Part shown: positions 1 to 7,195 of the stretch, one piece after another
Layout: each line of letters opens with the position of its first letter
Numbering within the stretch: the first letter of the stretch is position 1
Source of the DNA: Acidobacteriota bacterium
GTDB taxonomy: Bacteria > Acidobacteriota > Terriglobia > Terriglobales > Acidobacteriaceae
Reading direction: 5' to 3'
Assembly (NCBI GenBank): GCA_031296105.1
Contig: JARLGJ010000067.1
Span: forward strand, 1-58,966
Length of the DNA: 58,966 bases
Program-made: the position numbers and the translations under genes
Notes under the pieces: model-generated
Database searches by the model: none
Told to the model about the DNA's origin: nothing
Seen by the model: the letters and a program-made list of their open reading frames with translations, nothing else

Positions 1-12
1 CATCGCACTTCC

Positions 13-624
13 GTGGCCTGGCTGGATCTGGCCGCGATCGCCGTTGCGTACAGCATTGTTTGCTGGGGAGTTCCTTCGGTGCTGGCAGCGGGCCGGGGAT
101 TTCACACGCGTGTTCCGGTGTTAGCCATACTCATGGCGGCCATGCCGCTGTATTGCTTGGCGGTTGCGGCGTTCATCTACTACGGCGCCGTTCTTCCTCT
201 TGGCTTCCGTTTGCATCTCGTGCTGCACTGCGTACTGCTGCTTCTGCTGCTGTCCGCGTTCGCCCTCGGCCTGCGCGGCGGCGAGCACATTGCGCAGGGC
301 GATGACGCGGAGGCCTCCTTGCGGCAGGGACTCAACGGACTGCGCGCGGCGCTGGAGGATTGCGAGGCCGCACTGCGCCAGTCGCTCTGCCACGACGAGG
401 CTCTGCGGCAGCGCATCCTGCGCCTGAAGGAGGATGCGCGCTACCTTTCACCCGGCAACGCGCCGCTCCAAACGGAGTTCGAGGCCGGTATCACCGGAAT
501 GGTGCGGCAGATCAGTCAGGAATTGCGTGAGTGCCATGACGACGTGCCGCCGCCGCGCGCCGTTGCCTTGCTGGGCCGCACCGAGGAGTTGATGCAGGCG
601 CGGCGCAATTCATCTTCCCGATAA
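13..624 (+). CDS. Small membrane protein with cytoplasmic helical tail, first visible gene of an unrecognised operon
   Basis: I do not recognise the family. Three hydrophobic segments are visible at about residues 5-25, 34-60 and 64-86. They are followed by a charged, probably coiled-coil soluble tail (about 90-203) rich in Leu, Arg and Glu. A GTG at position 13 is the first start in the window, but the frame is open to the left edge, so the true start may lie outside. The gene stops 10 bases before the next one, whose ribosome site (AAGGA) overlaps this stop, so the two are probably co-transcribed. It may anchor the complex encoded by the following five genes; that is inference from position only. 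Confidence 0.7.
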   Translation: MAWLDLAAIAVAYSIVCWGVPSVLAAGRGFHTRVPVLAILMAAMPLYCLAVAAFIYYGAVLPLGFRLHLVLHCVLLLLLLSAFALGLRGGEHIAQGDDAEASLRQGLNGLRAALEDCEAALRQSLCHDEALRQRILRLKEDARYLSPGNAPLQTEFEAGITGMVRQISQELRECHDDVPPPRAVALLGRTEELMQARRNSSSR

Positions 625-634
625 GGACACCCCA

Positions 635-2584
635 ATGAGCGGAAAAGTATTTGCTGAGAGCGCGAATATTTACGAAGACCAGGCCAAGGTGCTGTTCGAC
701 TACTTCCGCGAAGTTGCGGAGAAAATTGTTGCCCAGGAAGAGGAACTCGAAAAGAAGATCGCTGTTGCCAAGGAGGAAGTGGTGCAGTTCTCCGCGGCAC
801 AGACTGACAAGGCCACGCGCGAGAAGCTCGGCTGGGGCATCGCCGCCGGCGGAGCCGCGCTGCTCGTGCTCTCCTTCGTCTTGAAGGATTACGCCGCGCC
901 GCTGATGCTGGCCGGGATCGCGGGATTGGCGGGCGGGGCAATTTTCGGCTTCCTGTCGCGTAAACAGGCGGCAGAGTTCGCGGCCCGAGCCATTGCCAGC
1001 TCCGGACAGATTGCCGGCTTCGAGCAGGCGCACCAGCAAATTCGTCGCGACTTCCGCGTACACAAGCTCGGCATAGCCTATGTGCCCGTGGCCGGGCAGG
1101 CGCCGTTCGAGGGACGTTCCTTCCTGATCGACTACACCGGCAGCGAAGAGAAGAAAGAGTTCCGCCTCTCCACCGTGCGCAAAAAAGATCTCTTCCTCAC
1201 GTCGATCAAGGATTTGGATCAGATCATCCGCAGCGTTCCGGCCGTGGAGCAGGCCACGGCGGTGGAAGAGGTGGAGACGGATCAGTATTCGCGCTCCATT
1301 CAGAAGATTCCGTACTACGACTACTTCGGCGGCTTGGATCGCAAGCTGCGCACGTTAACCCATTGCCTCAGCGATTTGGAAACCAACGCGGTGCAGATTC
1401 CCGTGATCTTTCCCAACTCGCCGTATGCCAAATTCCTGGCCGAGTTCGCCACCACGGAGCCGGAGAACGGCGCGGTGCTGAAGGTCTTCAACGCGGAGCA
1501 GTACAGCGGGGCGCTGGAGAAATTTCAATCGCTCAGCCAGATGAAGAAGTCCCTGGAGCGCCACTCGCGCCAGTTTGAGCAGGTGCTGCGGCGGCTGATG
1601 GTGAACATCGCCCAGACCGTGCAGGCGGTTACGGAACTGAAGCTGAAGTCCACCAGCGCTCTCATCGAGCGCTCCAACCGGCTGTTCTTCACCGTGCTGA
1701 AGGCGTCTTACAATCACTACTCGCCGCGCCTGGAGTCCGAGGAGATCGATCGCATTTCGCACGAGTCGTTCGACTACCAGGAATCGGTGGACAACTACCG
1801 TCCGTTCCATCTGCGGCCTAGTTCGCGCGTGCTCTACGACCCGGTGTCGGAGAACTGGGTGGCCGAGGACGGCAGCCGCACCAGCTATCCCTTCGGTATG
1901 CAGCAGCTCCAGGAGGAAGTGCTGGCGCCCATCGTGGAGAGCCTGATGCAGGAGACGCGTCTGGAGCGCCTGAAGATCTACCACAACATTCAGGACCAGA
2001 AGAACGACTATCTGAACAAGTGGCATCAGGACACGGAGGACTTCTACGGGCGCAATCGCGCCGAGAGCGCCGACCTCATCAACCTGATGCGTTCCTCTCT
2101 GACCGAGTTCATTGCCAACTACAACACCTTGCAGGCGCTGGAATCCACGGACGCGCAGATGGCCAAAACCGGCGACGAGGCCAGCAGCGTGGTGGAGGCC
2201 AAGGACTCGGGCGCAGAATCGCTGGCCTCCTACGACTCGCAGTGCAAGCAGTACCAGGCGGTGCAGGACGACTTCCTCAATTACATGGACCGCCTCAAGG
2301 AGGAGATCGACCGGCGGGCGGAGAAGTTCCGCTTCATCGAATACTACGATGCCTCTCTGTGCGACGACCAGGCGCGCGCCATGTCGCAGGCCGGACAGCG
2401 CATGCAGACCATGGATGAGCGGCGCAAGCCTCTGCTGGCGGTCAACCCCTTGTATGCCGAGGACTCCGAACTGGCTCCCGCGCCCGCCATCGAGCAACTG
2501 GCGCAAACGCACTGCGCGCTTGACCTGAACCTGATCGCCAACCAGGCAATTTTGCAGCTCTCCAACGCGGGAGGCGAGCGATGA
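635..2584 (+). CDS. Large coiled-coil membrane protein, unrecognised family
   Basis: A 649-residue protein with no family I can name. Residues 20-60 are a charged amphipathic helix. Two adjacent hydrophobic segments at about 66-82 and 88-107 form a short membrane hairpin with a very short loop. The remaining 540 residues are mostly long charged helices with aromatic-rich patches such as IPYYDYFGG. The layout (helix, membrane hairpin, long cytoplasmic helical domain) suggests a membrane-tethered scaffold. The ATG at 635 follows AAGGACACCCCA. Its stop overlaps the next start by 4 bases (ATGA), which indicates translational coupling. No catalytic motif or nucleotide-binding loop was seen. Confidence 0.75.
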   Translation: MSGKVFAESANIYEDQAKVLFDYFREVAEKIVAQEEELEKKIAVAKEEVVQFSAAQTDKATREKLGWGIAAGGAALLVLSFVLKDYAAPLMLAGIAGLAGGAIFGFLSRKQAAEFAARAIASSGQIAGFEQAHQQIRRDFRVHKLGIAYVPVAGQAPFEGRSFLIDYTGSEEKKEFRLSTVRKKDLFLTSIKDLDQIIRSVPAVEQATAVEEVETDQYSRSIQKIPYYDYFGGLDRKLRTLTHCLSDLETNAVQIPVIFPNSPYAKFLAEFATTEPENGAVLKVFNAEQYSGALEKFQSLSQMKKSLERHSRQFEQVLRRLMVNIAQTVQAVTELKLKSTSALIERSNRLFFTVLKASYNHYSPRLESEEIDRISHESFDYQESVDNYRPFHLRPSSRVLYDPVSENWVAEDGSRTSYPFGMQQLQEEVLAPIVESLMQETRLERLKIYHNIQDQKNDYLNKWHQDTEDFYGRNRAESADLINLMRSSLTEFIANYNTLQALESTDAQMAKTGDEASSVVEAKDSGAESLASYDSQCKQYQAVQDDFLNYMDRLKEEIDRRAEKFRFIEYYDASLCDDQARAMSQAGQRMQTMDERRKPLLAVNPLYAEDSELAPAPAIEQLAQTHCALDLNLIANQAILQLSNAGGER

Positions 2585-3519
2585 GCGACAACGTCAACAT
2601 CACGGTGGATACCACGGAGATGGCGCACGCCATCAACACTCTGAAGCCGCGCGTGGACGCCACCACGGCGGCGGTCGTCGCCATGCAGACGGCCGTCATT
2701 ATCGCGGAACGGGAAGCGGCGAACGACATTTGCCATCACGTCAACCGCGGCTTCTTCAGCCTCATCCGCTCGCAAGTCACACAGAAGATGGCTGCCGCCC
2801 GCAGCCATGTGGAAGCGCGCCTGCTGGAGCTGCGCGACCAGTCGGGCAAGCTGCGCGCGGTAAAAACCATGATGGAGCGCGACTTCAACATGATCGCCGC
2901 GCGCTATACCAAGCTCTTCCGCACGCTGGACGGTGCGCTGTTCACCCGCATCCATCAGGTGGATCAGCCCACGGTGGACCTGGTGCATCGCGACTACGCG
3001 CGCATTCGCGGCCGCTATCGCGCGGGGCAGGCCAGCCTGCCGCAGCACCAGTTGGAGAGCGTGCAATCGGTGCAGGCCATGGCGGCCGCCGCGGCCCGGG
3101 CCGACACCGAACGCACTATCGCCGCCATGTGCGGCTTCATCGCGGAATCCTCCCGCCAGAGCGCATTGATGGCGCGCATCATCGGACCGGGCAACGCAGC
3201 GGCGGCCATGCAATATGTGCCTCTGCTGCTGGCGGAGATGGACAGCGCATCCACCGCGGGAAAACAGACGATGCTGCGTGCGCCCAATGCGCCTGGTATG
3301 CCGCTGCCGCGCGAGCTTGCGCAACGCGCCGACCGCGTGCTCTCCGCCGCGCAATCGCCCGTGCGCTGGGTGGCCGTCAGCCCCGCTGAAAAGGAACGCA
3401 TCCGGCGCGCGTTTGACGCGCTGGTGGAGCGCGCCAAGCCAGCCGCGCGCGTGGAGGCTTACCTGCACAAGCTCTACGCGGGATCGCAGTGGGCCGCCGT
3501 CCGCGAGGTGCAATCATGA
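2581..3519 (+). CDS. Helical protein, paralogue A of a tandem pair (RGFF-LIRS family)
   Basis: A soluble, mostly helical protein of 312 residues without a signal peptide or membrane segment. It is clearly homologous to the next gene product. Both carry a core motif RGFF[S/T]LIRS (residues 56-64 here), then a similar run of about 50 residues ending near RYTKLF, then a second conserved element LLLAEMDSA (215-223), then a similar C-terminal helix. I do not recognise the family. Both junctions are 4-base ATGA overlaps, so the three proteins are probably made in fixed ratio, and a hetero-oligomer with its paralogue is a reasonable inference. Confidence 0.75.
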   Translation: MSDNVNITVDTTEMAHAINTLKPRVDATTAAVVAMQTAVIIAEREAANDICHHVNRGFFSLIRSQVTQKMAAARSHVEARLLELRDQSGKLRAVKTMMERDFNMIAARYTKLFRTLDGALFTRIHQVDQPTVDLVHRDYARIRGRYRAGQASLPQHQLESVQSVQAMAAAAARADTERTIAAMCGFIAESSRQSALMARIIGPGNAAAAMQYVPLLLAEMDSASTAGKQTMLRAPNAPGMPLPRELAQRADRVLSAAQSPVRWVAVSPAEKERIRRAFDALVERAKPAARVEAYLHKLYAGSQWAAVREVQS

Positions 3520-4562
3520 GCTACAGCCGGAGCTACAGCCACACCGTGACTGGGGTTGCCAGCACCTCCCGAAGCTATCCGGCTTCGCAGTCGGGTGGCT
3601 CCATGACCGTAAACATTCCTTACTCGCAACAGGTTCTCATCAACCTGCTAGTGGACACCGATCCCTTCGATGCCAGCGTGGATCAGCTCGACGATCACCT
3701 GTACGGGCTGGCCGGGAGCGTAGTGGCCGCCGAAGCCGCGCAGATCGCGGCCCGCCAGGAGTCGGCCACGAACATTGCGCAGAGCGTGAAGCGGGGATTC
3801 TTCACGCTTATCCGCTCGGAGATCTCGCAGCAAACGGTGGGGCTGCGCAGCCGCATCGAATCCCTGCTGCTCAAGTTGCGCGACATGCGTGAAGCCTGCC
3901 TGCGCATCAAACAGAACATGCAGGCCGACTACTCGCGCATCACCGAGCGCTACGTCAAGGTATTCGATGAGCTGGACCGCGAACTGCAAAAGCGCGTGGC
4001 TTCCATTGACCGCTCGTCGATGACGGTGCGCTCCGGAATGCATCCCGTGGTCCACGGCCACTCCACCCGTCAACTCTGCACCGAGGCCACGGTGACCTCG
4101 TCGGAGAGCGGCAGCGCGCAGTCGCAAATGCTGGCCGGTGCCATCCGCGCGCAGTCGCAGGCACTGCTGCTGGCCGCCACGGCCTACATGGGTCAGGAGC
4201 AGCGGCTGAGCAAGGTCATTGGAGAGATGCTGACGGGCGCCGGCGCGGGAGCAAAACATGGGCCCATGCTGCCCGTGCTGCTGGTGGAGATGGACTCGGC
4301 GGGCGGCACGGTGGCCAACGTGTATCTGCCGCCCAAGACGCCGCGGGCCGAAGCCATCGTCGAGCAGGCCAGCGGCCGCGACCTGATGCGCGATCAGCAT
4401 TTGAACTGGGGCCTCATGCCGGATGCGGCGCGCCAGCGCATCGAGCGGCACATCGTCGGGTTCATGGAGCGTTTGCATGACGAGGATGCGCCGCGCGAGC
4501 AACGTCTCCGCCAAACCGTTTGGACCTTGTGGCAGAATTGCACGCCACGCTCACTATCCTAG
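3516..4562 (+). CDS. Helical protein, paralogue B of a tandem pair (RGFF-LIRS family)
   Basis: A 348-residue homologue of the preceding product, with RGFFTLIRS at residues 93-101 and a later VLLVEMDSAG element. An upstream in-frame start at 3489 exists, but the ATG at 3516 overlaps the previous stop as ATGA, matching the coupling used by the gene before it, so I chose it. Unlike paralogue A it begins with about 30 residues rich in Ser, Tyr and Thr (MSYSRSYSHT...), which look disordered. No signal peptide or membrane segment is present. Function unknown; tandem duplication followed by divergence is the simplest history. Confidence 0.75.
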   Translation: MSYSRSYSHTVTGVASTSRSYPASQSGGSMTVNIPYSQQVLINLLVDTDPFDASVDQLDDHLYGLAGSVVAAEAAQIAARQESATNIAQSVKRGFFTLIRSEISQQTVGLRSRIESLLLKLRDMREACLRIKQNMQADYSRITERYVKVFDELDRELQKRVASIDRSSMTVRSGMHPVVHGHSTRQLCTEATVTSSESGSAQSQMLAGAIRAQSQALLLAATAYMGQEQRLSKVIGEMLTGAGAGAKHGPMLPVLLVEMDSAGGTVANVYLPPKTPRAEAIVEQASGRDLMRDQHLNWGLMPDAARQRIERHIVGFMERLHDEDAPREQRLRQTVWTLWQNCTPRSLS

Positions 4563-4593
4563 CCGTTGCAACCGCAGATAAAGGGATGACCCA

Positions 4594-5724
4594 ATGAAAG
4601 AGCTGACGGAGATTCGATTTAACGACAACCGCGTTGTCCTGAAGGAGAACCTGGTCAAAGGCCCGATCCTGCCGCGCATATCCAGCGAACTGGAGCGCGA
4701 TGTTGAGATACAGGGCGACTGCGTTGTGGACGGCGCCATCTACGCCCGCACGCTGGAGATTCAGCAGGGCGACCTTGAAGTGCGCGGTGCGGTCTTTACC
4801 CAGTCCGAGTGCCACGTGAATGCCGACGCGAAGGGCCGTATCATGTTCCGCAAGGCCGTGGGCTCCGCCGGCTCCATCGTCTCACTCGGCAACGGCGCGC
4901 GCACGTACTTCCTCGGCGACCTCAGCGCCAGGCAGATTACGCTGCGCAACGCTTACGTCAGCGCCAGTCTCTACGGCGACGATATTCGCCTGGAAGAATG
5001 CGTGGTCGTCGGCGGTGTCTTCGGCGCGCGCAGCGTGGAACTGACCAACTGCCTGGTGGGCACCTTCAACAGCCCCAGCGTCCGGCTGGCCAAATCCAAC
5101 TACCTGCTGTTTCCCAGCGCGTTCTCGGTGGAACAACTCAACGCGCTGCCGGGCACCACGCTTTGCAACCTAACGCTCGCCGATCTCGGCGCGCACATGC
5201 GCGGCGTGCCACCGGCGGAGAACACGGGGAAGATTGCCATCGACGTGACCCAGGACGAGATCAAGTCCGTACTGACCGGCGAAGGCGTGCAGCAGATTCT
5301 GCGCAGCTACTCGGTGGTGGGTAAGGTGCTCGCCGTCGATCTGGCGGATTACGACAAGCTGAAGAATCACTTTCTGCTCTCCTGCGCCTCGCTCGGCGGA
5401 CAGCTCTTGCAAACCTATGACCTGGGCGGGGACTCCGAAGGCAGCGCCGTATCGCTTACGCCGGAGAACCTCGCCGCGTTCTTCTTTGACATCCTTGCCG
5501 GCAAGATCGAGATACCCGATCTCTCCGGCGACATCGACATTGCCAAGCTGGTGCGCGGCGAGAGCCTGGACTTTGTCTCGGATCTCGACTCGGCGCCAGT
5601 GCCGCCCGCCGAGGCCGCGGTCGATGCCACCGCCGATGCCGTCGCTGTGCTGTGCCGGCATTGCGGTGAACCTCTTGAAACAGGCAGCGTTTTTTGCGAT
5701 AGCTGCGGGAAGCCGCAGAACTAG
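4594..5724 (+). CDS. Bactofilin-like beta-helix protein with C-terminal zinc ribbon
   Basis: Residues of about 25-155 are repeated short hydrophobic strands separated by Gly, Asp and Asn (for example VEIQGDCVVDGAIYA and LEVRGAVF), the pattern of polymer-forming cytoskeletal proteins (bactofilins) and other right-handed beta-helices. A helical region follows. The last 24 residues form a zinc ribbon with C354, C357, C368 and C371. Bactofilins are normally shorter and lack a ribbon, so this is a fusion or a distant relative. The start at 4594 follows AAAGGGATGACCCA. The protein lies 9 bases before a gene encoding three further ribbons of the same type, which suggests a shared docking device. Confidence 0.7.
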   Translation: MKELTEIRFNDNRVVLKENLVKGPILPRISSELERDVEIQGDCVVDGAIYARTLEIQQGDLEVRGAVFTQSECHVNADAKGRIMFRKAVGSAGSIVSLGNGARTYFLGDLSARQITLRNAYVSASLYGDDIRLEECVVVGGVFGARSVELTNCLVGTFNSPSVRLAKSNYLLFPSAFSVEQLNALPGTTLCNLTLADLGAHMRGVPPAENTGKIAIDVTQDEIKSVLTGEGVQQILRSYSVVGKVLAVDLADYDKLKNHFLLSCASLGGQLLQTYDLGGDSEGSAVSLTPENLAAFFFDILAGKIEIPDLSGDIDIAKLVRGESLDFVSDLDSAPVPPAEAAVDATADAVAVLCRHCGEPLETGSVFCDSCGKPQN

Positions 5725-5733
5725 GAGCTTACT

Positions 5734-7068
5734 ATGCAGTGTGCAACCTGCGGTTATGAGATTGGCGAAGGCAAAAAATTCTGCCGCCAGTGCGGAGCCG
5801 CGACTCCCGCGCCCGGCCACGCGAGCAGCGCCGTGGAATCCTCCGCGAGCGCGCTGGTTGCCGAGGCCGTTGCCAGCGTAACGCCCACTTCCGTAGCGGA
5901 GATCTCTTCTCCGTCTCCTTCTGTTGGCGTCGCGACGGCACCACCCCTATCCGCCGCGCCGGACACCATCGCCTGCCCAAAGTGCGGCAAGGCTCTGGCC
6001 GCGGGAAAGAAGTTTTGCAGCGGCTGCGGCGCGCAGATGCAGGCCGCGCCGGTTGCCGCCGTTGCGCCACCGGAAGAAGCTTTGCCAGAAGCGGATGCGC
6101 CAACCACGGTTGTCTCTGTGATGCCGGAAGAACCCGTGATGGATGCGCCCGTTCCCGAAATAAGCGCGACGGTGGAGCGCTGCGAAAACTGCGGCGCAGA
6201 AGTGTCCGCGGGAAATCGCTTGTGCGAAGGCTGCCAGAGTGTGCTGGCCGCCGCCGTCCTGGCTCCGCCCGCGGATGACAGCGCGACCTTTGACCGGGGC
6301 CTTCAGGAAGAACGCGGAGCGCCTCCAGTTGAAGACTTTGCCATGCCCGAGCCGGCCAGTACATCCGTGGCGGAAGAAGCTCCCCCCGCGCCGGACTCAG
6401 CACGGCCCGAACCTATTACGCCCGCCCCGGGCGTGCCGGAGAATCCTCAAAGTCAGCGCGTTTCCGCGACGCCTCTGCCGGTGAAGAAGAAAGCATTCCC
6501 GGTTCTTCCGGTCATTGCCGCCTGCGTGTTGGTTGCCGTAGCCGTGGGAGTGGTGTTGCTCAAGCGCGCGCAGCATAGCAATGCCGTGCCGGCAGCGCCA
6601 GTGTCCGTAACGCAAACGGCCACGCCTGCTCAGCCCAAACCGGATGCCGGTACGGTGAGTGCTCCACAGGGTACGGTGCAAACCGGCGCACTCACTCCGT
6701 CCATTCCGCCGTCGCCAGCCACGCCCACGGTGAACCCTACGGCGAAATATGCCGTGCCGCAGCCGCACGTAGTAGTAACGCCGCCACCCGCGCCGCCCAC
6801 GGTTGCCCGTGTGACGCCGCCACCCACGGCGCCAGCGCCTGCGGCGCCTTCCTCTGGAATGCTGCACTACAGCGGAGCGCCGCTCCACTTTGGTGAGTAC
6901 GCGGAGTTCGACAACCTTCCCGCTGGCCGCTTGCACTTCACCTTTGATGAAAGCTCGTGGCAGCCGCTGCTGTCGCGGCGCGCCGACGGCACAAAGATTC
7001 TGAAGATGCGCTCCACCTCGCACGACGTGCAGACGCGTTGCGACGTGAAGTGGACGGTCATTCCATAA
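5734..7068 (+). CDS. Membrane-anchored protein with three zinc ribbons
   Basis: A 444-residue protein with three CxxC-CxxC zinc ribbons: C3/C6/C17/C20, C81/C84/C95/C98 and C150/C153/C164/C167. They are joined by Ala/Pro/Glu-rich linkers. A single membrane helix spans about residues 254-277, preceded by KKK. Beyond it is a Pro/Thr/Val-rich stalk (280-373) and a small domain at 374-444 with HYSGAPLHFGEY and a single Cys. The ribbons should therefore be cytoplasmic and the C-terminal domain outside the membrane. AGGAG lies 8 bases before the ATG. It is the last gene of the operon. The family architecture is not one I can assign to a known pathway. Confidence 0.75.
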   Translation: MQCATCGYEIGEGKKFCRQCGAATPAPGHASSAVESSASALVAEAVASVTPTSVAEISSPSPSVGVATAPPLSAAPDTIACPKCGKALAAGKKFCSGCGAQMQAAPVAAVAPPEEALPEADAPTTVVSVMPEEPVMDAPVPEISATVERCENCGAEVSAGNRLCEGCQSVLAAAVLAPPADDSATFDRGLQEERGAPPVEDFAMPEPASTSVAEEAPPAPDSARPEPITPAPGVPENPQSQRVSATPLPVKKKAFPVLPVIAACVLVAVAVGVVLLKRAQHSNAVPAAPVSVTQTATPAQPKPDAGTVSAPQGTVQTGALTPSIPPSPATPTVNPTAKYAVPQPHVVVTPPPAPPTVARVTPPPTAPAPAAPSSGMLHYSGAPLHFGEYAEFDNLPAGRLHFTFDESSWQPLLSRRADGTKILKMRSTSHDVQTRCDVKWTVIP

Positions 7069-7195
7069 AGGAGACTGTCGCGCCCGCCGCGGCGTTTGCA
7101 AGAGCCTCCGCGATGAGAAGAAAGCAGGCACCGTCTGCGCGGCGAAAAGTCCGCGGCGCAAGCGGTGCCCGAAGTGTTGAACTTTTCCTTTCTGT

